A stretch of DNA of 64,000 nt from Ciona intestinalis. Lineage: Eukaryota; Chordata; Ascidiacea; Phlebobranchia; Cionidae. Positions 1 through 11,442 of the stretch are shown here, piece by piece. The position numbers and the translations under genes are program-made. The stretch's first letter is position 1. Every line of letters starts with the position of its first letter. The stretch is taken from contig NC_020176.2 in assembly GCF_000224145.3 (NCBI RefSeq), positions 2,594,792 through 2,658,791 on the forward strand, written 5' to 3'. Below the pieces are notes generated by a model. It was not told where the DNA came from, searched no databases, and saw only the letters and a program-made list of their open reading frames with translations.

Positions 1-145
1 TTGTGTTACTTTTATTGTTTGTTCAAATGACTGGTGCCACATTTATACCTAACCTATAGTCCATGAACAACATAACTTTGTATGATCAATAGTATCAATA
101 GCATAAATTAACAAATTGTAACTTAGTTAACATGAGAAAAATTAC

Positions 146-1065
146 CTCAACGCCCTCAAACTTTAACTTGATGACCGGGACAAATGCATCTTCAATTGCC
201 TGCACCAAAACACAAACAATTAACATAGAAAGATTCTATAAATTAACTCAAACAATATACAGTGACAACAGCCACGTTATTATTCAAGAAGAAATTGTCC
301 TACTGTTGTTGCTGCGAGGCATAAGACATTACTTGACAGTACAATAAAATTAATGCTTTTTACCAGAAAAGCATGTTTAAGTATTAAGTATAGATTGTGC
401 TAGCTTTAATAAATGTTTGTTAAATATAGTTCAGTCTATACAGTAAAGTCATTGGTTAATTTTAATTACTGTGCTATTATATTCCCACATACCCTGAGCT
501 CTGACACCTCACTTCTTTCTTTTAAAAGCGTGCAGAAAACGGAGAAGAAATCGGATCTGTTCACATGACGGGGTACCACACATAATGTGTCAATATCGGC
601 ACCCTTGGCGCATACACCAAGTCGATATGATCCAAATGTGTACAACTTCCCTCCAGCTGTGTCAATCAAGGATTGGGGCAGTTTCTGATAAAATGGAATG
701 TGTTTATGTACCATACGGGCAACTTTTTCTATTTTTTTTAATTTTTTATCTAATTTAATATACGAATTAGAGTATCATAAATATTATGTTGATTATTTAC
801 TGGCAGGGTGATTTTTGAATTAATGCAAAATATTACGCAAACAGAATCTTACCCTTTCTTCACTGACATTCATAACGAATTCTTTCACTATTTCATTTAA
901 TTTTCCAAGGACAATCCGACGAGCTGAATGTTCACTTTCAGATTCAAACACACCATAAGGTTCAATATGTTCGATTAGCTTCTCGGTTAACACTCGGTCT
1001 TTTTCCGTCGGCTCAGCTAAACTGATGGGCGACGTAATACCGTATGTCTTGCCCCCCGAATCCAT
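146..1065 (-). CDS. PAPOLA: Canonical nuclear poly(A) polymerase, N-terminal part (PAPOLA/PAPOLG type)
   Basis: Adds poly(A) tails to cleaved pre-mRNA in the nucleus. Three exons are visible: 853-1065 (71 codons from the ATG at 1065), 493-684 (64 codons) and 146-199 (18 codons). All junctions are phase 0 with GT-AG sites, and the gene continues off the left edge. Exon 1 carries the N-terminal motif YGITSPISLAEPTEKD. Exon 2 carries the nucleotidyltransferase signature FGSYRLG followed by GADIDTLCV, whose two Asp residues are the first metal ligands. Exon 3 reads AFVPVIKLKFEGVE, leading into the region of the third catalytic Asp outside the window. Exon 2 probably begins at KLPQSL, because that junction aligns with family members and has a good acceptor; the upstream in-frame Met would add intron sequence. 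PAPOLA and PAPOLG cannot be separated from this part. Confidence 0.93.
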
Positions 1066-1985
1066 ATTGATATAGGCTTTGTATTTACGGACGGTAGAGG
1101 TCTTTTCATAACAAATTTTCTAGCAATATCGGAATGTCTGCTAAATGTAAATTTGAAACACTATTACTTTTATAATTCTGAAGAGTAAGACTGAATTTTA
1201 AACTAACGTGGTTTTAAATTGTCTACATTAATCCTGCTGCGTGCATAAATATTGCGCAAAAAACATAAATATGACTCTGAACAATGCAAATACAGAAATT
1301 AATAAAGGGTAAATCGTCCTAACAAGCTGTAACAACTTAAACGTTATACACGATATTTAACAAAGATGAATTCCGAAAAAAAGTGCGCGATTGCTTTCGC
1401 CACCGAAATTTTATTGGAGGTTGTAACATCCCTCTCTTGAATAAAATATAAAAATATTGTAGCCTGATTTAAACAACTTTGTATCCCGTGTACTGTTTAA
1501 ACTAAAGTTGTTAACATGTTGAATTTTAAATAATATAGTAACTTAAGTATATAAAATTGCACACGTTGGATTTAATTTTAATTTTGTATTGACAGTGAAT
1601 ACGGCACGATAAGATTAGACCTCCTATTAATCTTAAATCCTATGATGGGTGAAGAAGAAGCACAGTTTCTTTAGTATTCTTTCTTTAACATCAAACGTTT
1701 TAACAAACCTTAATACACCCAAACAATTTCAACATATTTTACCTTCTTTAGGCTATCTTTATAATTTAAAATTGTAAGTTGATTTATTCTTATACCCTCT
1801 TTTGTTTGATACATCGACCTTACTAAGATCCGTTTTAACTCTACATAGCTTCGTGTCGAACGCAATGCTGAATGATCACGTTGTATTTTGCTATTAATTA
1901 ATTTATTATTTACTATTTGTTATTATGTATTACTTTATTACCTTTTGTTTTTCTTTAGGTACTGTACGTTACAGTAAAAACAAAT
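1066..1985. other. Intergenic: divergent 5' flanks of poly(A) polymerase and NOB1
   Basis: About 0.9 kb lies between two head-to-head start codons. It is AT-rich and I see no conserved ORF or repeat in it. It probably holds both promoters. A pyrimidine tract ending TTTCTTTAG at 1951-1958 lies 27 bases before the NOB1 ATG and looks like a splice acceptor without an upstream exon, which would fit a spliced-leader site. Confidence 0.5.
1941..1958 (+). promoter_or_regulatory. Candidate spliced-leader trans-splice acceptor of NOB1
   Basis: A T-rich tract ends in CTTTAG at 1958, shortly before the start codon at 1986, and the gene has no coding intron. In Ciona many mRNAs receive a spliced leader at such outron acceptors. 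The alternative is an ordinary intron in the 5' UTR. Confidence 0.35.
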
Positions 1986-3176
1986 ATGATTGAGCACTTG
2001 GTCGTTGATTCTGGTGCGTTTTTAAAGAATGCGGATCTGCGCTCGCTCGGAGAAAACATCTACACTTGCCAAGAAGTAATAGCAGAAATTAAAGACAAAG
2101 CCACTAAACAACGACTTTCCGTCTTGGGGTATGAACTAAAATTTAAACAACCGTCACCTAAATCTATTTTGTGTGTTACGGAGGCCTCTAAGAAAACGGG
2201 AGATTATACCAGCCTGTCACACACTGATATACTTGTTTTAGCTCTTACATATGAGCTCACATGTTTACATGAAGGATGTGAAAAAGTAAAACAGCCTGAA
2301 CCTGTAAGAGGTGTAATTCAAATGGGTAATTCTTTAAAACAAGACATCCAGTTACCTGGTTTTTATTTGCCAAAAAATAAAGATTCCTCTGATGTTGAAC
2401 CTAATTATAATATTTCGGAAGAAATTCAAAGCTTAAAAGACCTAGAAACTAAGGTTACAAAAGAAATTGAAATCCTTGACTTGGACAAAGATGAAAATGA
2501 CACAAGTGATTTACATGATGAGGAAAATGAAGAGGAAAGTGATGAAGAAGGATGGATCACTCCTTCTACTCTCAGAGAGATGAAAGATCTCCAGGAAGAC
2601 AAAGATGAGGGAGTTAAAAAGGATGTAAAAGTTGGATGCATCACAACAGATTTTGCCATGCAGAATGTGCTCCTGCAGATGAAAATGCATGTTGTTGCTG
2701 TGGATGGTTTACTGGTGAAAACAGTGAGAAGTTATGTTCTGAGATGCCATGCTTGTTTTAATATAACAAAAATAATGACAAAGGTCTTCTGCCCGAAGTG
2801 TGGAAATAAAACTCTTAAAAGGGTTCCAGTAGAAGTACAACCAGATGGTACTTTAAAGCTTTTTTTTTCCAGAAACCCAAAGGTTCTTAATCCAAGAGGA
2901 TTGCGATACTCGCTTCCAATGCCCCAAGGAGGTAAACACTCCAACAATCCAATGTTGTGCGAAGATCAGGTTTTTCCACATGACAGGCCAAGCAAGAAAG
3001 CATTGCAGAATACCAATGTGTGGAAAGATGATTATGATTGCTCTGTTTCACCTTTTGCGGAAAATGAAATCACCAGCAGAGCTTTCAGGCTCGGCATACG
3101 GACAGGAGGCAACAATAGAGGGCGAAAGAGCAACCCTAATGCTGTAGGAAGAAAATTTGTGAAGTCGAGACGTTAA
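1986..3176 (+). CDS. NOB1: RNA-binding protein NOB1, endonuclease of 18S rRNA 3'-end maturation
   Basis: NOB1 cuts the 20S/18S-E pre-rRNA at the 3' end of 18S in late cytoplasmic pre-40S particles. The gene is one uninterrupted 396-codon exon (human about 412). An N-terminal PIN domain occupies roughly residues 5-110, with the expected acidic residues: D8 in VVDSGAF, E34 in VIAEIKDK, D81 in SHTDILVLAL and D222 in ITTDFAMQN. As is usual for NOB1, an acidic low-complexity insert (about 140-215) splits the PIN fold. A zinc ribbon follows, with C254-x2-C257 and C269-x2-C272, and then a basic Gly/Arg/Lys tail typical of the family. The start is supported by the match at the very N-terminus. AATAAA follows 12 bases after the stop. 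Confidence 0.97.
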   Translation: MIEHLVVDSGAFLKNADLRSLGENIYTCQEVIAEIKDKATKQRLSVLGYELKFKQPSPKSILCVTEASKKTGDYTSLSHTDILVLALTYELTCLHEGCEKVKQPEPVRGVIQMGNSLKQDIQLPGFYLPKNKDSSDVEPNYNISEEIQSLKDLETKVTKEIEILDLDKDENDTSDLHDEENEEESDEEGWITPSTLREMKDLQEDKDEGVKKDVKVGCITTDFAMQNVLLQMKMHVVAVDGLLVKTVRSYVLRCHACFNITKIMTKVFCPKCGNKTLKRVPVEVQPDGTLKLFFSRNPKVLNPRGLRYSLPMPQGGKHSNNPMLCEDQVFPHDRPSKKALQNTNVWKDDYDCSVSPFAENEITSRAFRLGIRTGGNNRGRKSNPNAVGRKFVKSRR

Positions 3177-3187
3177 AACTGCATGCT

Positions 3188-3193
3188 AATAAA
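3188..3193 (+). terminator. Polyadenylation signal AATAAA of NOB1
   Basis: This is a canonical hexamer 12 bases after the NOB1 stop codon, on the coding strand. Confidence 0.6.
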
Positions 3194-4779
3194 ATTTAAC
3201 CAGTGCTGAAACATTTGTTAAAATATAAAGCAGAGATTACATGTATTTTTGTGGTGATTTATAAGAAAGTGTTGCATTAGTTGCTTGGAGTTGTCTAAAG
3301 TAATGTTGTGAATTAGCACACAATGACACAACAGATAAACTGAACAAATAACACAAACATAAGGCAAGAGAAAGTCAGGTATATTGGGCGAGTATACCAG
3401 CTTATCAAATCTCCATTCAAAAACAATGATTTCTATAATGTCAAGATGAGTATGGAATTTAAAAGTTTCCTTTTTCTTATGTATGGGTATTTGAGAACAT
3501 TGTTTTCCTTGTTACAGATAAGGATTACGCACATGAAATATTATCTGACAAACACTGTTATTCAATGTACCAGTGGCCTCCGGTCAGTTATCTTTTGCAA
3601 ACAACAATTTAAGTACCGACTCTGAGTCAGCGTAATCTGGATTCATTGAGAAAAAGGCGTTTGGCGGGCAATCGCAAATACACCATTCTCCGACGTTTTC
3701 CTCAATTTACTAGAAATACCGACAGTTTTTTTCCTGCACAGTAGCCCAATCTAGCCAACTAATCAATTAATTATCTTTATCTTTGACTAGTTGCCAACTC
3801 ATCATGATTGAAATAAAACAAACATACGCGTGCCCTGAGATGTCCGCATGGCGAAAAAGTAACTGCGAACATAAAAAAGCAAGAAATTTAATATTTTGTA
3901 TAAAACGCTGTGTTGACATTGATTTTAAAACATTTATTTGATTTTGCATGTAAAACAAACATGCTACTCTTTGCAAAATGCGTCAATCAGTCTAAAAAAA
4001 TATGGTTTTTACTGAGCTAGCAGAACGGCAGCGGAAGGTTGTGGCTTAAGGTTTTTTTGGCTTGTTTGTTCGTGTTAACATAACCTTGGGTTTCATTATC
4101 AGTAATTCTCTTTCAGATTTTGTATTAATGAATAATTAACGAGAGTTGAAACGAAGTAAAAAATTGGACAAAGCGGGAAATTAAGCATCTGATGAACGAA
4201 ACCAAAAACCAATGAATCAAATCAGTTGAATTTCATTTCAACTATGGTAAATTATTGCGTATATTTAGCAGTGTTTGCTGACAACAAAACTTGGAGAAAA
4301 TTGGCGCTTATTGCGTCATAATGAACCGTGTCAATGAGGGCTCTGTCGCTACATTCCGTGCCGTGTGCACTTTTTACCTTTAGCATATTGATGTGCAGAC
4401 GGAACGAAAGTCGTAGCGGGCGCAAAAATTGGTGCATAAATATTTGGAAAACCACTGTTCACTGCGTAAGGACTTTTTCGTGCATGCACAAATGATTCGT
4501 ATAAGCACGAAATAATTTTAAATGCAAAAAAGGAAAATACAGAAAAACCTTGTTCTAAAAAAGTACATACACCCGAAATAAAATCGACTTTGTGAGCGTT
4601 GTGTTTCAGCCAAATAATATTAAGCTACCGCGTGGGGGTACCAACATACATGTATAAAAATGGGGCGTGGATCGGGTATCATTCAGTTAAGATTTTTTGC
4701 TTAGAACTGTCGGAATCTACCACAGAATAAATCGAGTCGTGGTTGTTGATTTTCGCTTCCGCAGGGAAAGTTACCCCAA
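3194..4779. other. Intergenic between convergent NOB1 and ZIP transporter
   Basis: This is 1.6 kb of AT-rich sequence between two 3' ends. The open frames at about 3767-3976 and 4252-4455 have no conserved content and look like chance. I see no repeat or RNA gene. Confidence 0.5.
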
Positions 4780-6844
4780 TCAAGCGTGCTGTGCAAAAAA
4801 TGCACCCAAGATCGCCCCGTAGCCCAACAACAGTGCAACCACTTTCCAAAAGCGGTTTCCGTGTCCCTCAAACTCTCGTACGAGTACCTCAAAGAACGTG
4901 ATGTACAGAAAAGTCCCAGTGGCAATTGCTTGCAATATTGCGTTGACCAAGAGCGTCCCACTGCCGTTACCCCCTGCCACCTTGATTATCAACCCGACCG
5001 AAATGCCTCCCGGAGACATGAAAGCAAACACCAAGCCGGCGGCGAGTATACGCTTGAATGGTTGACCGCCTTGAACGAGATTCGTGCCCATGCTCAGTGC
5101 CATCAGAGACTTGTGGAAAAGAACCGCAAAAAAAATGGCGAGTAAACTGCCGACTGTGTCCTGCAGGCCCATTGCGATGCCCTCTAGAAAAGAGTGTATT
5201 GAGAGTGTAGCAACAAGAAGCAAGGATCGAATCCCGGAATGATCATGCTCTTCCCCATGTTTATGTTCATGCTCTTGCTCTTCCTCCGCGACGTCCATTG
5301 TAGCTTGATCGGCGGAGACTTTAAACTTCACCGTTTCACTTCCAAACGAACCGCGGTTCTGTTTCTTCTTTACGCGGGTGTGATGCCACGCGTGCGCACT
5401 TTGCTCTGAAAAATAAACGACCATTACTTTTTACATCGATTAAATTGTAAGTTAAACTGTGCATATTTATTTACTTTTCGAGTAGTAACTTAACTTTTTG
5501 TATACCATAGACTAGAACTATAGAGTGAGCGAAGCTAGAGATAGTTTTTATTCTCTTTTCTCGTCTTATTTGGAAACTTTAAAACACGTTGGTAATTGTT
5601 CAAAACACAATCAGGAAATAGGATTTAGGTTTTAACGATATCCCATTTTTATTTCCACACTACTATATTACTCTTAACGGAAGGAATTCAATCGTGATTT
5701 AAAACAAAAATATTATTAAAATTAATCCGCACCAAACTAACAGTCGTTCTATTTTTCTTTACAGAAAAAAATAAAATTCACATAAACATCTAAACTTGTA
5801 GTTTTAAATTATAAAAAAATATACTAACCGATGATAAGAATAAGAAAGAGACCGCACGTAATAACGATTTCCGCGATTGGCATTTGCGTTGCTTCTTCTG
5901 CACTTAAACTTGTTCCGTTGTTTGCTGGACTGAAAAGAACATAGAAAAATCAGTTTTATTATAACAATCGTTATATATATGTTGATAATAAAGTAAGAAT
6001 CATTTGAGTATAACGACCATTGTATATATATTTTTATAATACCCTTATACACATTATATTTCCTGCTGGTGTTTTAAACAGTTAACGACGCTACTTTGGA
6101 GTGGCGCGGGCTACGGACTACGGTTATATAATTTAGTAAATATTCTATTGTTTAGTACCAAATCGTACCATGAAAGTAAACCTTAAAATGTCCCATATTG
6201 CCCGATTTCAGTGTATATGTCACGCTAAAAGTAATACAGCGTATCCAGACTATATAACGTCGAGAATTTCTCCAAGACTTCTTTAGTCGTTAGTTACCGA
6301 AATAAAACGATAAGTGAACTTAGATTTGTAATTAATTCGGTGCCGATGCGGTTAAAGATACTTGGTGATTGATACCCCTTCTCATACTTGATACGATCGA
6401 ATCGATTCTCATGAATTATGAACTTATGCAAAGAAAAGTATAACGTTCTTATACTGTACATTATATCTACCTTGTTGATCTTGTTGGCCACGTAACAGAG
6501 AAGGTCTCAAAACTCTCACGGATTTCGGGCAAGAGGCCGAGAAAGCTGGTTGCAAGAAAGATCCCTCCAGAAAAACAATTCAAGACACTCATTAACAATT
6601 TGTTTCTCTGTCTGATTTGGTGGTTGCTGTTGGATCGAACGACACCATTGCTCGAAGCGCTTTCCAAATTTTCGGTAGCTTTGCTACAGCATAATGCGGA
6701 CCCGCAAATTCCCTTACTTTTCGTTCGGCCCGACCTTGCCTTTCTCGCGGAATATCGAAAACAAAAGTACGGCAAAAGTGCCGCGGTTAAAGTGGTCGCA
6801 AGAAGACCAAAAATGATGCCAACCTTTGTCGCAGTGACGTCCAT
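4780..6844 (-). CDS. ZIP-family zinc transporter (SLC39A1/2/3 group)
   Basis: Imports Zn2+ into the cytosol across the plasma membrane or endomembranes. Three exons, 6471-6844, 5829-5929 and 4780-5405, close in frame to 366 aa. Exon 1 gives the first TM segments, a Lys/Arg/Cys-rich loop, and LLPEIRESF, typical of TM3 ends in ZIPs. Exon 2 gives MPIAEIVIT and a further hydrophobic stretch. Exon 3 opens with a cytosolic loop carrying the His-rich run EHEHKHGEEHDH, a likely metal-sensing or delivery site. It then gives TM4 HSFLEGIAMGLQD (family consensus HSxxEGxAxG) and TM5 HKSLMALSMG, the metal-pathway helices of the ZIP1-3 subfamily, and three more TMs ending FFAQHA. ZIP1, 2 and 3 cannot be distinguished here. 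The exon 1-2 junction splits a Ser codon; the exon 2-3 junction splits a Glu codon. Confidence 0.93.
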
Positions 6845-7966
6845 TTTGCCTTTGAAATATTTGCGCCTACATTCAGTTATACCAAAATTAATACTATGCC
6901 GAATACACTGTTATAGGTTTCTCCTCACTTCTAAGACAAAGATATCATTATCAGGTCACAAGCTAAAATTAGAGACAGCATTGCGTCATCAAGAGGATGT
7001 ATTAGCCTACGCACGTCACAATAAGACATAACGCATCCTGCACGCTGCACGTATATGGCTTCTAAGAAAAAGCTTATGTTTACTATTTAACATCAGCTAG
7101 AAAATTCGGAACCTCGCTTCTGCACTGCTGCAGCTGGACAGTACAGACTGACAATTTAATTCACGGTATAGCCTCGTAATTACATTTTCTAACAATCACA
7201 ATTATGTAAATATAACAGACTTATAGTAGTGGCAGACCACTTACACTTATTTACCTTTGGTGTGGCAAGCTGGGTAACTGTCTCGCAATAGTGTGAACGT
7301 AATGCGTTTCAATAACGCCATAAAATAACCTCGGGCTATTGTGTGAGTTCCGATTAAAACTTATTTGACCCGTAATCCCTCGGACCAGCGTGCTGTTACA
7401 CTACAACAAAGGCAAGCGGGTAGCTTTAACTAAAGAACATGGTAAGATATCAGCAACTTACAGCAAGTAAGGACAAGGTCGCAATCTTGTTTCCCACATG
7501 TTTCCCCGCTTAACCATCGTTGAACTTCACAAGGGTAAACCGTCATATTTACTTATTTTTGGGCAATGTTTTGGTTATTTATGTTACATAACTATATACA
7601 TTTACAAAAATATTCAATTATTTCCAATTATGATGCACCATAAGTGTTTTCCGTATCCTATATTACAACTTTTAAAACAAAAAATAAATAAAGGTCTAAA
7701 AGCAGTTAAAATATGCAGAATATTCGTCTGGCGCCCATGCTGATGCATACATTTCAGTATTTCACGTTTCATCTGGGAAACAAGATGGCGTCAATTGACC
7801 ATTGTTTTTAAACATTGTCTGTCCTTATACTTGTTGTATGTCTATTTACTTTGGTTTTAACAGGTCACAGCTGGCTGCAGCCGGTTTTAAACAAACGCGT
7901 TTATAGTCTAACATTGACAAATAAGGCGAAACAACCCAGCAATAAAGTTTCACGCGTTAATATATT
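6845..7966. other. Intergenic 5' flank of the ZIP gene
   Basis: Presumed ZIP promoter plus about 1 kb without recognisable coding content. The open frame at 7498-7743 has a composition like surrounding AT-rich DNA and no conserved motif. Confidence 0.4.
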
Positions 7967-8146
7967 ATGGAGTTAATAGACGTGCTGTTCTTAGAAATGA
8001 TAGAGCCTATCTACCACAAAGTAACACTGGTTAAACGTTTACTCATGCCTCGCATGGCTGCCTTCACCATGGCTGCTGGAGTTCTGTCGAGAGCTGTAGT
8101 TAACAGATTTATACACAATAACAAGTCAAAGAAGGCTGTTCACTAA
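7967..8146 (+). CDS. Candidate small ORF, 59 aa, unknown
   Basis: Begins MELIDVLFLEMIEPIYHK, continues with a Met/Ala-rich moderately hydrophobic middle (LLMPRMAAFTMAAGVL), and ends with a basic tail (FIHNNKSKKAVH). Codon choice looks more protein-like than in neighbouring open frames, and there is no intron signal within it. I recognise no family. It could be a microprotein, the terminal exon of an unseen gene, or chance. No neighbouring exon with a matching phase was found. Confidence 0.22.
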   Translation: MELIDVLFLEMIEPIYHKVTLVKRLLMPRMAAFTMAAGVLSRAVVNRFIHNNKSKKAVH

Positions 8147-8317
8147 CTTTCAGCGTTACAAACGCAAACAGCAAGCTGTCAACCGAATTACCTTGTGCAA
8201 ATTGTCTAAATACTTCCGGCAACACACAGTGATTAACACATGCTAATTCGATGATAAAACCTGTGAATAAACGCGTGGTGCGTTGGTAAAACCTTGAATA
8301 AACCGCGTGGTAACACG

Positions 8318-8527
8318 AATTTACGGAAATACGGAATCGACGGAAATCGCAAACTAAATTAAATCTGCAACTAATTTATGGGGATATGCGAAGAAAACTG
8401 TGATATACTTAAAACACAATCCCGTAAGTTCATGTATTTTTGTAAACTAGTTTGCGGATTTTCTTGTCTTTTCCGTATTCTCGAAAATTAGATTGCGATT
8501 TCCGTCGTTCCCGTATTCCCGTAAATT
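8318..8527. repeat. Imperfect inverted repeat, arms about 37 bp
   Basis: The left arm (about 8318-8356, AATTTACGGAAATACGGAAT onward) is matched by the reverse complement of the right arm (about 8490-8527, ending TATTCCCGTAAATT). Part of the arm sequence recurs near 8470 (TTTTCCGTATTCTCG). It looks like a small foldback element or degraded MITE. I did not identify a target duplication. Confidence 0.5.
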
Positions 8528-9568
8528 AATATTATCCTGTACTTGGAGTGGAGCATGCGCTCCCCCCACTTCTCTCTGCAGCACCAGAGCATGAAGTAAA
8601 TTATTTTCCCTGGCGGCGTCTTATCAACAAGTGAACGAGTGAAAAAAGCGAGCATTGCTTTTTTTAGGCATCGGCAGTGTTGCGGACAGCGGTCGTCATT
8701 TTACGGATATTTGCGTTAAACCAACGTCAAACTGTCGCTTTACATACGAGCATAAAATCAAAAATATCAGGAACATGTCACAGCTTTGTGCATTAATTTT
8801 GATTTTCTGTTCAAATGCGCATCGTGTAATCAATAATATAAACTATAACTGACAAAACAACGCGGGCATTCGACCGCACCGTGATGGCAACTCGACAGCA
8901 GTGAAGATTACATAATGGTAGATTGTAGTTTAATGAAATATTTAAATTATATTTTACTTTTTAGTTATGTAATCACGTATTTTTTTCCGAGAACTCATTT
9001 TGGTACCAATATCGACATTTATTGTTTACGCTCACATACCAGACAACAAAACCACTAACTCAAGCTCAGAGTACCACACACAACGTATTTCTCATGTACG
9101 CAACTCTTAGGAACATACACACTTTATACCAACGCGAATATTGATATACCAATTCATGGACTCTGCCCTTTTGAAGTTAAAAAGACTACCGTTTCCTGCA
9201 TTACGGCCTTGTCTATTGTAATCTGCACAGCTAAATCACCTAATGCAACAGAGGCTAAAATTTTCGCTGAAATAAACAACCTGTCCTGTTCACGCGTATC
9301 AATCCCTTTGAAACTTTAAAAACACAATTCAAAGGTCCCGTACTTCCGTAAACTATAGGAACGTATTCAATTGAAGGCCACAACAAGCCACGGTGCATTA
9401 CCGTTAGCACCACAGAAATCAATTAGACTTAAAGGGGGCAATTGAATATCCGTACAAATCGTTCAAACAAACGAAGTGAGTAACAATGCAGATAACTCGT
9501 ACTACAGTATAATCTTTTACGCTAATATACTCAAATTTACAGTGTTGTAGGTGCGTAACATTAATATA

Positions 9569-9706
9569 GTGCGGTGGGGGGACATGGGACACCTCATCAT
9601 TCTATTTTCTCGTTACATAAATATTCTTATTTTTTTAATCAAATGCGCCAGGAAAAAGGAACGAAATCTTGCTAATGGACCATCTTACCCCAATCTACAA
9701 TATACA
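9569..9706. mobile_element. Short, decayed copy of the GGTGGGGGA MITE
   Basis: One end reads GCGGTGGGGGGACATGGGACACC, followed by the ATTCTATTTTCTCG block seen in the better copies at 45, 50 and 63 kb. The other end is a reverse-complement-like CCATCTTACCCCAATCTAC. It is shorter than the roughly 190-bp copies, so probably internally deleted. Confidence 0.45.
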
Positions 9707-11129
9707 TTTGCATGTGTACAACCAACTGAAAACACCACCTCAAGTCGCGCGGTTCCACTGATTACGTCGCGGTAAGCCAACACTAAAAGATATCGATTTA
9801 AACCCTGCTTATCTCGTTCACGGACCAGGTACATGGCATGGTTAACTAAAGGGTAATTTAAAACGGCAGTGATTAAAACCGACCGCCTACCATGTAAATA
9901 ATTGGCCGCTTCTATATCAATGCCTTTCAGATTAAGCCCGTGTATCCATTATAATAAAAAACATTGATCAATTTAAGTATTCAGGCAAATGAAAAACAAA
10001 AAACGAGTGGATATAATCAATACTTATATTCGGTACATTGATTGCACTATACAGACGAAGACAACGATCTGATGGCTTTTGCAGTATCTCATCTAGATTA
10101 TAATGGACTACGATGTTGATATAGTGGTGTCTATTTCCGAAACCGTATACTGCCCTATTGAATGCGGATATTACAAATGATCAACTGATCATAAGCCCGT
10201 GACTCTAAAATAGCGTTGTTATATGTTAAAAACCACGAACACAAAATATGGGTTTTAGATGCTACCGGTATGTCATCTTACACCACAGTACTATAATACA
10301 CCACAGGTCTCTGCATTTCTTAGATATGAAATTCCATTTTTCAATAATTTATTCGATCTAAACCTTTCCAATCTGCATAAAGATTTCGCTTAAATTTACA
10401 ACTTTAATTGATTGAGTATGAAAGCTTGTCTCGGTATGTTAAGACCGACATGCCACATCTTTCTCCAATTTACAGACAATCGTAACAATATATCCAGAAC
10501 TTATTCGATCGAAATGTCTCCTTATACTCGTTATTGCAAACAATATATCGATCGTATTACCGATATGTATTGTCTTTCCTTGACAAAGTGAATAAAGAAG
10601 ATCTTGGCCTCCCAACATTTAATATCGACCTTCTTATTCATGTCACGCCAAAACATATATAGGCCACACCACGTTAATTCATTAGTGGCGAAATTAACAC
10701 GATTAGTGTCTTTCCCACGACACAGCCATCAAAAATTAAACCAAACTAATACCCATAACAGTCTAATAATGAGCCAAATTCAAATGCTGTCAACATTGGG
10801 CTATATTGGCTATTTGGGTATCTTTTTTATAAGGAATTTTACATGGTTTCACGTTCACACATACTTGGTATACCTTTTTCAGATGCAACTTCTCGCCTGC
10901 ATAAAAAATGCACACCTGCCGACTGCTTTCTGTTTAAAATAATATGTTAAATGTTGGGAGACAAACGCCTTTCATATGGTATATTACGGAATTCACAAAA
11001 ATCACGGCCTCTGATATTTATAAGTATATTGTATAGGCAAATTCGGTAATCTCGGTCATTAAAGGCTAGAAGTAGCGGGGAGTGGGGACAGCATACACAT
11101 ACAGTCATACACAGTATACACACGGACAC

Positions 11130-11400
11130 CTAATAAAACTACAGGTTGCATGCGGTTGCAAACGGTTGCAGATGTTTTGGTTATTTCGACCAGAAACGCT
11201 ACGCGGCCACGTCCAATAGATGTCAAATGACCATACGAGATACGAGTGTAACAAACCAACTTTTGGTCCGATACCTCGAATGGCTTTTGAGTTATGTTCA
11301 AAACACCATTACGCGGTTGCAAAGGGTTGCAGATATTTTGGGTATTTCGATAACTCAAAAACCATTTGCAACCTGTAGTTTCATCAGGAACCCCAGTACA
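11130..11400. repeat. Foldback element with an internal direct repeat
   Basis: AAACTACAGGTTGCA near 11137-11151 returns as its reverse complement TGCAACCTGTAGTTT near 11367-11382, so the ends can pair. Inside, CGGTTGCAAACGGTTGCAGA with a following TTTTGG.TATTTCGA block (about 11151-11190) is repeated directly at about 11313-11350. The outer flanks both contain CACACACG-like sequence. The long open frames across it on both strands are a by-product of this structure. Confidence 0.55.
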
Positions 11401-11442
11401 CACACGTAACCTAAATCACTCGAGTGGAACCTATCCAAACTC

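Larger units (their letters stand above)
8147..11442. other. Gene-poor stretch with scattered repeats
   Basis: About 3.3 kb with no supported gene. It holds an imperfect inverted repeat (8318-8527), a decayed MITE-like piece (about 9569-9706) and a foldback unit (about 11130-11400), each listed separately. The open frames at 9551-9775, 10604-10942 and 10947-11129 show no conserved content. Confidence 0.45.

Noticed and set aside
4645..4690. TATAAAAA with downstream TCATTCAGTT, promoter-like
   Set aside because: It lies between two gene 3' ends with no downstream plus-strand gene; AT-rich DNA gives such matches often.
4786..5145. Plus-strand 119-codon open frame over the ZIP gene
   Set aside because: Antisense shadow of the ZIP exon 3; no family resemblance, while the minus strand shows clear ZIP TM motifs.
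7498..7743. 81-codon plus-strand open frame
   Set aside because: Composition typical of AT-rich intergenic DNA (runs of Ile/Tyr/Lys), no recognisable motif.
10604..10942. 112-codon plus-strand open frame
   Set aside because: AT-rich composition, no domain, no splice context and no neighbour; judged chance.
11059..11409. Overlapping open frames on both strands near 11.1-11.4 kb
   Set aside because: They follow the direct and inverted repeats of the foldback unit; no conserved protein content.
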